DNA of 64,000 nucleotides from Providencia huaxiensis (GTDB lineage Bacteria; Pseudomonadota; Gammaproteobacteria; Enterobacterales; Enterobacteriaceae), in assembly GCF_002843235.3 (NCBI RefSeq), contig NZ_CP031123.2, positions 310,001-374,000 on the forward strand. The letters are read 5' to 3'. Below the pieces are notes generated by a model. It did no database searches, was not told where the DNA came from, and saw nothing but the letters and a program-made list of their open reading frames with translations. Both the position numbers and the translations under genes were made by a program. Below, in pieces: positions 56,464 through 64,000 of the stretch. Position 1 is the stretch's first letter. Each line of letters begins with the position of its first letter.

Positions 56464-57285
56464 TTAAAAAAGTTTTTCCATTTCTTCAGCTCTATTTATT
56501 GCGCTTTGCATTGCATCGGCAACAATCTGCGGAAGATTTCCATTATAAAATTGCTCTAAAGCCATCGCGGTGGTACCGCCTTTAGAGGTGACTTGTTCAC
56601 GTAGAGTCGAAAAAGCCGTGTCGTTTTGCGACTTAGCAAGCTCTACAGCCCCTTCAATCGCATGAAGAACGAGCTCTCGAGCTTGCTGTTTATCATAACC
56701 GAGTTGTTCTGCTTTTTGTTGCATCGCTTCCATAAATAGAAAGAAATAAGCAGGGGAGCTACCAGTAATGGCAATAATGCTATTGATTTCTTGCTCTTGT
56801 TGGCACCAAATCGTGGAGCCGACACTCTGCATCAGTTCTTGTGCAAATTGTTTGTCTTGCTCTGAAACCTTCCCTTGAGCAAATAGCCCACTAACGCCTT
56901 TCCCCACCAATGATGGCGTATTTGGCATGATGCGTACTAAATTCAACGGATGAGCGAAATAATCGTTATAGCGTTCAGCGGGGATCCCAGCAGCAATGGT
57001 GAGGATTAATTTTTGATCAAAATTAGCCGCATTTTGCAGTGGTTCACACACGTCTTTCATCATTTGCGGCTTAACGGCGAGGACAATCACATCCGCAGCT
57101 TTTACAGCAGCTAAGTTATCATCACTGCTAATGATGCCATATTGTTCAGCCAGTTTTTCTCGACGTACAGGCGTAGGAGAACACACTGTGATCATCGATG
57201 CAGGGTAGCCATGGTTAACCAGCCCAGCAATGATGGCGTGAGCCATATTTCCGGCGCCGATGAAGGCAATTTTACGATGTTGCAT
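56464..57285 (-). CDS. proC: Pyrroline-5-carboxylate reductase ProC
   Basis: A 273-residue NAD(P)H-dependent enzyme for the last step of proline synthesis. The Rossmann motif IAFIGAGNMAHAII (5-18), VLAVKPQMM, RIMPNTPSLVGKG and the C-terminal LREQVTSKGGTTAMAL are conserved. Length is close to E. coli ProC (269). Located between yggS and yggT. Confidence 0.96.
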   Translation of the reverse strand: MQHRKIAFIGAGNMAHAIIAGLVNHGYPASMITVCSPTPVRREKLAEQYGIISSDDNLAAVKAADVIVLAVKPQMMKDVCEPLQNAANFDQKLILTIAAGIPAERYNDYFAHPLNLVRIMPNTPSLVGKGVSGLFAQGKVSEQDKQFAQELMQSVGSTIWCQQEQEINSIIAITGSSPAYFFLFMEAMQQKAEQLGYDKQQARELVLHAIEGAVELAKSQNDTAFSTLREQVTSKGGTTAMALEQFYNGNLPQIVADAMQSAINRAEEMEKLF

Positions 57286-57298
57286 TCTGTTCTCCTAT

Positions 57299-57991
57299 TT
57301 ATTGGTGATATTGGCGCGCGCCAAAAATAGCGGTTCCTATGCGAACAAGTGTTGAACCGCAATGGATTGCTGCGCGCATGTCGTCAGTCATCCCCATTGA
57401 AAGCGTGTCAACCGTGGGATAAGTGGCTTGTAATTGCTTAAATGCGTCATTCATTTGATGAAACACAGCACATTGGCGCTCATAATCCGTTTCAGGTGCA
57501 GGGATTGTCATCAGCCCACGTAACACAAGGTTGGGCATAGTCGCGACTTGTGCAGCGAGGTCTGCCACTTCTTCTAGCGTTATACCCGATTTACTGTTTT
57601 CATCGCTGATATTAATTTGAATTAGCACATTGAGAGGGGCTTTTTCACTAGGGCGTTGGTCATTTAAGCGCTGGGCAATTTTCGCTCTGTCTAAGGTATG
57701 GAACCAATCAAAATGTTCAGCGACAAGGCGGCTTTTATTTGACTGTAACGGGCCAATAAAATGCCAAATAAGGTCATTTCTGTTCGAAAAATATTGAATT
57801 TTTTCAACACCTTCTTGAACATAATTTTCACCAAATTGGCGCTGACCTGCCTCAATGGCTTCTAAAATAGCTTCACAAGGTTTTGTTTTACTTACCGCGA
57901 GTAGCGTAATGTCTTGTGGTGAGCGCTGACACTCTGCGGCAGCATGCTCAATACGCGCGGTGACATCAGAGATATTATTTTGAATGGTCAT
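57299..57991 (-). CDS. yggS: PLP homeostasis protein YggS (PLPBP)
   Basis: A 230-residue alanine-racemase-like fold protein that binds pyridoxal phosphate without enzymatic activity. The PLP lysine is in LLAVSKTKP (about 33-41); FGENYVQEG, WHFIGPLQSNK and INISDENSKSG match E. coli YggS. ATG 57991 gives the family start; a TTG four codons upstream is the alternative. Loss of YggS disturbs B6 and amino-acid pools in E. coli. It heads the yggS-proC-yggT-rdgB-hemW run. Confidence 0.95.
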   Translation of the reverse strand: MTIQNNISDVTARIEHAAAECQRSPQDITLLAVSKTKPCEAILEAIEAGQRQFGENYVQEGVEKIQYFSNRNDLIWHFIGPLQSNKSRLVAEHFDWFHTLDRAKIAQRLNDQRPSEKAPLNVLIQINISDENSKSGITLEEVADLAAQVATMPNLVLRGLMTIPAPETDYERQCAVFHQMNDAFKQLQATYPTVDTLSMGMTDDMRAAIHCGSTLVRIGTAIFGARQYHQ

Positions 57992-58138
57992 TATTTTATT
58001 CAATATGGTTTATTCAATACTATTTTATTCATGTCATACATGAATAGCGACTGTTGACCATAGTGTAAAGCAAATTACATCAGAACGGCACCATTGCATG
58101 AGGTTAAGCTAAAAATAACCACACAAAAGGCGCAATAC

Positions 58139-58558
58139 TTATATCTGTTGCTCAAACCAGCTTTCAAGGATCACCACAGCAGAGGCTGAATCCACTTTGC
58201 CTTTACTTAGTGCTCGATAACCACCTTGTTCAAAAAGGCCAGCTTTTGCTTCAACAGTGGAAAGACGTTCATCGTGTAATTCGACTTTAACACCAAAACG
58301 GCCATGAATCCGATTTGCAAAATTACGGGCTTGGCTTGTAACAAGTTGCTCGGTACCATCCATATTAAGGGGAAGGCCGACAATAACCAACTGAGGTTGC
58401 CATTCTTTAAGTAACTTTTCGATTTGTTGCCAATCAGGACGGCCGTCACTGGCTTTTAGTGAGGTTAATGGCCGTGCAGTACCTGTAATTTCTTGCCCAA
58501 CCGCTACACCGATACTTTTGGTTCCAAAATCAAAGGCTAACAATGTTCTTCCAGACAT
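58139..58558 (-). CDS. ruvX: Pre-16S rRNA nuclease YqgF (RuvX)
   Basis: A 139-residue RNase H-fold nuclease for 16S rRNA 5' processing. [17 protein letters not shown] (7-23), [13 protein letters not shown] and [10 protein letters not shown] with the acidic residues of the active site are present. Its start shares a base with the yqgE stop, so they are coupled. Length equals the E. coli protein (138). Confidence 0.95.
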   Translation of the reverse strand: MSGRTLLAFDFGTKSIGVAVGQEITGTARPLTSLKASDGRPDWQQIEKLLKEWQPQLVIVGLPLNMDGTEQLVTSQARNFANRIHGRFGVKVELHDERLSTVEAKAGLFEQGGYRALSKGKVDSASAVVILESWFEQQI

Positions 58559-59121
58559 TAAGCATGCCCCGCTTGCATTGAAATTGTATGAATATCAATA
58601 CCAATTAATTTAGCTGCTGCGGTCCAGCGTTCATGAATTGGTGTGTCAAAAATAAGCTGAGGAGACGCTTCGACAGTTAGCCAGCTATTTTCCATAATTT
58701 CCCGTTCAAGTTGGCCAGGTTCCCAACTTGCATAACCTAGTGCAACTAATGAGTTTGCGGGGGAATGTTCACTTCCTAACATCTCTAAGATATCTTTTGA
58801 TGTCGTCACCATCACTTCATCATTTAAGTGCAGGCTAGATAAAAAGCCTTTAACTGGAGTGTGTAAGATAAACCCATGCTCTTCTGCAACAGGGCCACCT
58901 GCGATAACAGGCTTTTTTAAATTACGATCATCAATTTTATCTGAAATCGTGATTTCGAGTTTTTTGAGCATCGTATCGACGGAAAAGTCATCAATAGGTT
59001 TGTTAATCACAATCCCCATCGCCCCTTTTTCGTTGTGCTCACACACATAAACGACCGATTGTTCAAAATAAGGGTCTGTTAAGGATGGCATGGCGATAAG
59101 AAAATGGTTTTGCAGATTCAA
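58558..59121 (-). CDS. yqgE: YqgE/AlgH family protein
   Basis: A 187-residue member of the UPF0301 (AlgH/YqgE) family. [20 protein letters not shown] at the start, [19 protein letters not shown], and [20 protein letters not shown] are characteristic. The function is not defined. It lies between gshB and ruvX, the standard order. Confidence 0.94.
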   Translation of the reverse strand: MNLQNHFLIAMPSLTDPYFEQSVVYVCEHNEKGAMGIVINKPIDDFSVDTMLKKLEITISDKIDDRNLKKPVIAGGPVAEEHGFILHTPVKGFLSSLHLNDEVMVTTSKDILEMLGSEHSPANSLVALGYASWEPGQLEREIMENSWLTVEASPQLIFDTPIHERWTAAAKLIGIDIHTISMQAGHA

Positions 59122-59257
59122 ACTTAGACTCCAGCAAATTTAATCACAATTAATAGAATACAATAAAAGGCTAAATAATCGGTGGTAGAACAAACTGATG
59201 ACGTTTACCGTGTAAAAACAATAAAAATCATCAGTAAAGATAAATCACCGCTATAAA

Positions 59258-60205
59258 TTATTTATTGAGACGGCGTTCAATGGCATCCATTAACATACCG
59301 GTAATGGAGATATCAAATGCGGCTTCAATTTCCCGTGCACACGTTGGGCTGGTCACGTTAATTTCAGTTAAACGGTCACCGATGATATCAAGGCCAACAA
59401 ATATTAAGCCTTTTTCTTTCAATGTTGGCGCAACAGCACGTGCGATGGCCCAGTCACTTTCAGTTAATGGACGCGCTTCACCACGGCCACCCGCAGCAAG
59501 GTTACCTCGGGTTTCGCCTTGAGCTGGAATTCGTGCTAAACAATACGGAACGGGTTCACCATCAACAACTAAGACACGCTTATCACCATCTTTAATTGCT
59601 GGCAGGAAGTTTTGTGCCATGCAGTAGCGGGAGCTATGTTCTGTTAGCGTTTCAATAATCACACCCACATTTGGGTCATCTTGCTTGAGGCGGAAAATCG
59701 AAGCGCCACCCATACCATCTAGTGGTTTAAAAATAACATCGCCATGTTTTTGGTGGAATTCTCTCAACTTTTGTGGGCTGCGAGTGACTAATGTGTCTGG
59801 TGTTAATTCAGCAAACCAAGCCGTGAAGAGTTTTTCATTACAGTCACGTAGGCTTTGCGGTTTATTCACAATTAAGGTGCCAGCTTGTTCCGCTCTTTCT
59901 AGAATATAAGTCGCATAGATAAATTCAGTATCAAAAGGTGGGTCTTTACGCATTAAAATGGCATCAAGAGAGCTCAGGGCAATATCTTGTTCTCCCTGAA
60001 ATTCATACCATTTTTCTGGGTTTTCTTCGACCGTCACGATTTTAGTTTGTGCGCGAGCTTCACCTTGGTGTAAATACAGGTCATTCATTTCCATATAATG
60101 GATTTCGTAACCACGACGCTGAGCTTCCAACATCATTGCAAAACTGGTGTCTTTCTTGATTTTGATGGACGAAATAGGGTCCATCACTATACCGAGCTTG
60201 ATCAT
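59258..60205 (-). CDS. gshB: Glutathione synthetase GshB
   Basis: A 315-residue ATP-grasp ligase joining gamma-Glu-Cys and Gly. MIKLGIVMDPISSIKIKKDT at the start, MRKDPPFDTEFIYATYILE, FKPLDGMGGASIFR, GEARPLTESD and INVTSPTCAREIE are conserved. Length equals the E. coli enzyme (316). It lies 9 bp after rsmE. Confidence 0.97.
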   Translation of the reverse strand: MIKLGIVMDPISSIKIKKDTSFAMMLEAQRRGYEIHYMEMNDLYLHQGEARAQTKIVTVEENPEKWYEFQGEQDIALSSLDAILMRKDPPFDTEFIYATYILERAEQAGTLIVNKPQSLRDCNEKLFTAWFAELTPDTLVTRSPQKLREFHQKHGDVIFKPLDGMGGASIFRLKQDDPNVGVIIETLTEHSSRYCMAQNFLPAIKDGDKRVLVVDGEPVPYCLARIPAQGETRGNLAAGGRGEARPLTESDWAIARAVAPTLKEKGLIFVGLDIIGDRLTEINVTSPTCAREIEAAFDISITGMLMDAIERRLNK

Positions 60206-60214
60206 TTTTTCTCC

Positions 60215-60946
60215 TTACCCCAGATCACCTAAGCGCACTTGCAGTGCTGTGATAGCGGTTAGCGCAGTCGTTTCTGTTCGTAATACTCGAGGCCCTAACA
60301 GTATATCGGTAAATTGATAATTTGCTGTCATGGCAATTTCGTCTGCTGATAAGCCACCTTCTGGGCCAATCAACAATCGTACTTTCTTCAGTTCAGTGGG
60401 TAACGTATTAATACTTTCTGTTGCTCGTGGGTGCAAATTAACTTTAAACGCACCATCATTTTCCGCGCACCAGGCTTCCAGTGTCTGCACTGGGCGAATT
60501 TCTGGAATTCGGTTACGGCCACATTGTTCGCAGGCTGCAATCGCAATTTTTTGCCATTGCAGTAATTTTTTTTCCAGTCGTTCACCGTCTAAACGAACAC
60601 CACAACGCTCTGATAATAAAGGTGTTATTGTGTTAACCCCGAGTTCAACAGATTTCTGTATGGTAAATTCCATTTTTTCCCCACGAGACATGACCTGTCC
60701 TAGGTGTAAATCGAGAGGAGATTCTCTATCGTCAATCTGGCTATTTTCAATGTGCACGAATACATTTTTTTTAGTAGCTTCAGTAATTTCAGCGCTAAAG
60801 ATTTGATTGCTGCCATCAAAAAGTTCGAGTTTTTGGCCCGCAGTCATGCGTAGTACCCGACCTACATGGTTTGCAGCATCATCACCAAGAGAAATCGTTG
60901 TATTTATTTGAAGAGGCTCTGGGTGATAAATGCGTGGAACGCGCAT
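60215..60946 (-). CDS. rsmE: 16S rRNA (uracil-1498-N3)-methyltransferase RsmE
   Basis: A 243-residue SPOUT methyltransferase (m3U1498). [11 protein letters not shown] at the start, the SAM knot [14 protein letters not shown] (about 189-202) and [20 protein letters not shown] at the end are typical. First gene of the rsmE-gshB-yqgE-ruvX run. E. coli RsmE has the same length (243). Confidence 0.96.
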   Translation of the reverse strand: MRVPRIYHPEPLQINTTISLGDDAANHVGRVLRMTAGQKLELFDGSNQIFSAEITEATKKNVFVHIENSQIDDRESPLDLHLGQVMSRGEKMEFTIQKSVELGVNTITPLLSERCGVRLDGERLEKKLLQWQKIAIAACEQCGRNRIPEIRPVQTLEAWCAENDGAFKVNLHPRATESINTLPTELKKVRLLIGPEGGLSADEIAMTANYQFTDILLGPRVLRTETTALTAITALQVRLGDLG

Positions 60947-61225
60947 AGTTTTTCCTTAGTACAGACAGGGTTAATAAATAATATAGCTTTGATGAATATG
61001 GGGGTTGAATTGTTAAACTCAAGCACTGCTACCTAGTTTATAACGAAATACTGGCCTTTTATAGTATGTCTGTGCCATAAGCGACATCTTAAACCGCAAT
61101 GAAAGTGAGCTAGGTGATAATGATATTCGAATAAACCGATTATACCCTACGGAATTAAAGTGTTTGGAGTAGAGAAAATTCACAGTATATTTATTTTTAT
61201 CTCCATAAAGGAATAAGGAGTTAAT

Positions 61226-62032
61226 ATGAAGGAGTTAATCTGTATTTTAATGTCATCGGTCATATCTATTATTTCGCCGTCGGATCAACTTACATTATCG
61301 TGTCAAAATGAAACTAACATTTATTTGATTGATTTTACTGTTATTTTTATTTATTTTTCTATGCTGTTAATATCGGTTTTCTCAACTAAAAAACTGCTAA
61401 TCTATTTGCCTGTTATCTGTTTCGGTGAATCGAAAATTATTATAAAAAATACTATTCTTCTTCTAATATATAGCGCATTAATTTTTATAATATATTGCTC
61501 ATCTAACAGTTTTCGTATGGTTTTATTTTTAGTGTTATATATTAATTTAATAATTCCATTATTTATTATTGATAATAAAATAGGTTATCTCCCTGATATC
61601 CTTACATACCCATTATTATGGTTGGGGCTGTTATATCAAATCCATTTGCCTAATGGGAATGTTGTTTCCGCTATTTATGCGGTGTTGCTCGGTTACTTAG
61701 TGATGCTAATGGTGGTGACATTGGTTGAGAAAAAAACGCATCAACCGCAAATGGGAAGAGGGGATTTTAAACTCGTTGCTGCTTGTTCGGCCTGGCTTGG
61801 GCTTTGGCAGTTACCTTACTTTTTGGGAGCCGCCGCAGGCGTGGGGTTATTACAATACTGGGTAACCTATGGGGTATTGCCTAAAATATATCCCAAAAAG
61901 CAGCAAACAAGTCTAGCTTATTTGGAGAGATCACCTCGGGCGAAAATAGCTAAGAAAACGAAGAAAATCCCATTTGGACCCGCGTTAATTATTAGTGCTA
62001 GCGTATGGTTGTATCTATCAATAATTGAATAA
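61226..62032 (+). CDS. Prepilin peptidase A24-domain protein without the N-terminal methylase part
   Basis: A 268-residue polytopic membrane protein. The A24 aspartate motifs are visible: IDNKIGYLPDILTYPLLWLG (about 117-136; first catalytic Asp) and MGRGDFKLVAACSAWLGLWQ (about 176-195; GxGD Asp). Full GspO/PilD peptidases have an N-terminal CxxC zinc domain; here residues 1-80 are only hydrophobic and lack it. A basic stretch (ERSPRAKIAKKTKKI) and a C-terminal helix follow. AAGGAG lies just upstream. No pilin or secretion genes are adjacent. Confidence 0.8.
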   Translation: MKELICILMSSVISIISPSDQLTLSCQNETNIYLIDFTVIFIYFSMLLISVFSTKKLLIYLPVICFGESKIIIKNTILLLIYSALIFIIYCSSNSFRMVLFLVLYINLIIPLFIIDNKIGYLPDILTYPLLWLGLLYQIHLPNGNVVSAIYAVLLGYLVMLMVVTLVEKKTHQPQMGRGDFKLVAACSAWLGLWQLPYFLGAAAGVGLLQYWVTYGVLPKIYPKKQQTSLAYLERSPRAKIAKKTKKIPFGPALIISASVWLYLSIIE

Positions 62033-62069
62033 AATGACAACCATACACGCATACAGAAAAGGGAGTTTA

Positions 62070-62714
62070 TTAAGATGCGGCAGTGACTAAAGAATCTAAA
62101 AACTGCTGCCATTTACTCGGTTCACCAAGGTAATTTTGTAATGGAACACGTAACCATTTATCTTGCTGTTGTATCAACAGAGTTGGAAAACCAGAAGCCC
62201 CTGACTGCGCTAACAGAGCCTTACTGCTTCCGATGTGGGCTGGGGTTTCATGTTGTTCACATTCGCTGTAGTGGGACAGATACTGAGGTACATCAAGGCC
62301 AATATCTTTTGCAAGGTAGAGAAGCACGTCAACATCTTTAATATGGCGCCCTGAAATATAGTGCGCTTTTTGGATGGCTTTAAGCATTTCAAAGCCTTTG
62401 CCTTGCTTGGTTGCCGCTAATATAGCGGTTTGCGGTGGTGTTGAGTCCATAACCAAATTAGGTTCGTGTAGCATTTTTATATAGTCATCGCCAAACACTT
62501 GTCCTGTCATTGATGCAATGCGCTTATCTGATTGCAGAATATATTGGCGAAAATTATCATCTAAATGTAGACGAGCGTCACCTGCTAGCATGCCACCACC
62601 ATGCATTTCAATGTTGATACTTGGGTGTTGCTTGGCAATTTCGACTAAAGGTGCTGCAGCGTAGCACCAGCCGCAATAAGGGTCATAAATATAGTGTAGG
62701 GTGATGTTGCTCAT
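62070..62714 (-). CDS. DsbA family thioredoxin-fold oxidoreductase (CGWC)
   Basis: A 214-residue protein of the DsbA/FrnE-like group. The redox motif CGWC is at 14-17 (YDPYCGWCYAAAPL), the cis-Pro loop is SGFPTLLI (about 173-180), and the helical insert lies between. No signal peptide is evident, so the protein is cytoplasmic, unlike DsbA itself. Homologues are called FrnE or DsbA-family oxidoreductases. The substrate is unknown. It is convergent with the A24-domain gene. Confidence 0.85.
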   Translation of the reverse strand: MSNITLHYIYDPYCGWCYAAAPLVEIAKQHPSINIEMHGGGMLAGDARLHLDDNFRQYILQSDKRIASMTGQVFGDDYIKMLHEPNLVMDSTPPQTAILAATKQGKGFEMLKAIQKAHYISGRHIKDVDVLLYLAKDIGLDVPQYLSHYSECEQHETPAHIGSSKALLAQSGASGFPTLLIQQQDKWLRVPLQNYLGEPSKWQQFLDSLVTAAS

Positions 62715-62889
62715 AATCGTTCTCTTTATTTGCTATTTTTAAGTAATTTGAATTAAGTTGTATCATTACCATCAAAAGATTAATACCACTATCATCTAGT
62801 TAAATCAGCCAAATTGTTTTAGGTAAGTCATTTAGTGTGTAGATACGAGACATACCACGCAACTGGCTGAAATAGTGAATATTACTTAA

Positions 62890-63762
62890 TTACTGAGGCC
62901 ATTTCATTTCGCCTTTAATGACTTTTGCACTAAGTTCTAAGCTTGATTTATCATCTAATTGTGGGTACTTCGCTGCAATTTTTTGGATGAGCTCATCTGA
63001 GTTTTTACTTGTTTTATATGCACTTTCAAAGTCCTGTAAATATTTTTGAGTGAAAGAAACCGTCGTTACATCTAGTTTAGACGCCCCCGTAAAGTGGCCG
63101 GGAACAACGGTTGCTGGGTTCAGAGCTTTGATGTCTTCTAATGTTTGTAGCCAATTTTTACGCGACTCTTCTGTTTGTGTATCAGCAACCCAAACATGAA
63201 TATTGTCAGAAACAATGACCCCACCCACAACGGCTTTTAATGATGGAACCCAGACATAGGTTCTATCTGGCGAAGCGCCATCAAGGCCTTTAATTTCAAG
63301 TCGTTCGCCATCAACCGTAAAGCTATCTCCTTTAATCACTTCAGGGACGATAACATGAGTAGGGGCTTCATCTTTTAATACACCGCCCCAGTAAGCAAGT
63401 TTGCCATCTTTAGTGGCTTTAATGGCTTCAACTGTGTTTGCTGTTGCTACCACCTTTGCCTCAGGGAAGGCGTTTGTTAGGGTATCGAGCCCAAAATAGT
63501 AATCTGGATCTGAATGGCTAATATAAATCGTGGTTAATTTCTTATTGAGTTTTTTGATTTTATCAACCAATTGTTGTGCATCATTTTTTTGAAATTGCGC
63601 ATCAATCAGTACCACTTCACTTGAGCCGCTAATAATTTCAGAGGAAACAGGGAACACGCTGTTATTTCCGGGGTTATAAACATCCAATGCCAGTTTTTCA
63701 GCTTGTGCTAGATTCATAGTTGTGGCGAATAATGTGGTTGCTGCTAATAAGGTCAATTTCAT
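62890..63762 (-). CDS. Periplasmic MBL-fold protein with a variant metal motif
   Basis: A 290-residue protein with a signal peptide (MKLTLLAATTLFATTMNLAQA, cleavage near 21) and a metallo-beta-lactamase fold. In place of HxHxDH it has ISHSDPDYYFGLDTL (about 80-94), keeping H and D but not the second His; VVPGHFTG near residue 220 supplies another His. It resembles the Vmh-type MBL group, whose role is unclear. The upstream neighbour is a divergent LysR gene, a likely regulator. Confidence 0.8.
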   Translation of the reverse strand: MKLTLLAATTLFATTMNLAQAEKLALDVYNPGNNSVFPVSSEIISGSSEVVLIDAQFQKNDAQQLVDKIKKLNKKLTTIYISHSDPDYYFGLDTLTNAFPEAKVVATANTVEAIKATKDGKLAYWGGVLKDEAPTHVIVPEVIKGDSFTVDGERLEIKGLDGASPDRTYVWVPSLKAVVGGVIVSDNIHVWVADTQTEESRKNWLQTLEDIKALNPATVVPGHFTGASKLDVTTVSFTQKYLQDFESAYKTSKNSDELIQKIAAKYPQLDDKSSLELSAKVIKGEMKWPQ

Positions 63763-63892
63763 GTTGTATCCTAAAATGAAGTTATACAGAAAAGTTTGTT
63801 TTGCATGTCGTGTATACTAAATTGCAATGATAAGATGAAAAACCCCATAATTAGGTGTTGTTTGTTGCATAATTCGGTCAAATGAGAGTGGC

Positions 63893-64000
63893 ATGGATAG
63901 ATTAAAAGCGGCAGAAGTATTTATTACTATTGTTGAACAGGGCAGCCTAAGTGGCGCAGCTGAAAAACTGGATATGTCGAGAGCGATGGTGACACGCTAT
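63893..64000 (+). CDS. LysR-family regulator, N-terminal part (cut by window end)
   Basis: The first 36 residues (MDRLKAAEVFITIVEQGSLS, then GAAEKLDMSRAMVTRY) form the start of a LysR winged helix. The gene continues beyond the window. It is divergent from the periplasmic MBL-fold gene across 130 bp and probably regulates it. Confidence 0.85.
   Translation, partial: MDRLKAAEVFITIVEQGSLSGAAEKLDMSRAMVTRY

Noticed and set aside
60330..60806. A 158-codon plus-strand ORF opposite rsmE
   Set aside because: rsmE is unambiguous on the other strand; the opposite frame is a by-product of codon use.

Overview
The window looks like an AT-rich chromosome segment from a member of the Morganellaceae, most likely Providencia or a close relative. 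The right third has textbook Enterobacterales synteny: mutY-yggX-mltC, trmB-yggL-glsB-yggN, hemW-rdgB-yggT-proC-yggS and rsmE-gshB-yqgE-ruvX. The genus assignment is inference from gene order, base composition and protein similarity recalled from memory; no search was run.

Left flank (1-16,380). A leftward operon encodes a polyol/sugar ABC importer (permease cut by the window edge, ATPase, binding protein) with an erythritol/threitol-type dehydrogenase. Next come a DcuA-type C4-dicarboxylate/aspartate carrier and an aspartate racemase, divergent from a HypT/YjiE-type LysR regulator. These are followed by an MgtC-family membrane protein, a 126-bp palindromic repeat, an NHS-family (NupG-like) transporter with a PhnP-like metallo-hydrolase, and a divergent 735-residue regulator that joins a LacI repressor to an extracellular solute-binding domain. 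Matching operator-like sites lie before both divergent units. The flank ends in decayed material (LysR fragment, binding-protein-like fragment), a MipA/OmpV outer-membrane protein, a small lipoprotein and an orphan gene.

Genomic island (about 16,382-46,984, 30.6 kb). The 3' end of the tRNA-Phe gene at 46,965-47,040 is duplicated at 16,382-16,402. The interval between the copies holds a tandem ribbon-helix-helix-like protein, an inovirus Gp2-like protein, AlpA, a P4-type integrase, ArdA, an IS3-family element with an IS30 copy nested in it, and a decayed type I methylase/specificity locus without hsdR. It also holds a nearly complete cellulose locus: a diguanylate cyclase, bcsG, bcsE, bcsR, bcsQ, bcsA, bcsB, bcsZ, bcsC and a pdeK-like phosphodiesterase. 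bcsA is broken by a 786-bp IS1-family insertion flanked by 8-bp target duplications; removing it restores the frame exactly. A second, degraded IS1-family copy truncates the end of pdeK. Paired TTACCC motifs near both island ends look like integrase arm sites.

Right flank (46,985-64,000). This is conserved housekeeping: tRNA-Phe, mltC, yggX, mutY, trmB, yggL, glsB, yggN, a stand-alone siderophore-binding protein behind a Fur-like box, hemW, rdgB, yggT, proC, yggS, ruvX, yqgE, gshB and rsmE. After these come an A24 peptidase without the N-terminal methylase part, a DsbA-family protein with CGWC, a periplasmic metallo-beta-lactamase-fold protein, and the start of a LysR regulator cut by the window end.

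How it fits together: the island appears to have delivered a c-di-GMP-controlled cellulose module (cyclase, phosphodiesterase, BcsE GIL receptor, BcsA PilZ receptor) next to tRNA-Phe. The present copy is probably silent because of the IS1 insertion in bcsA.
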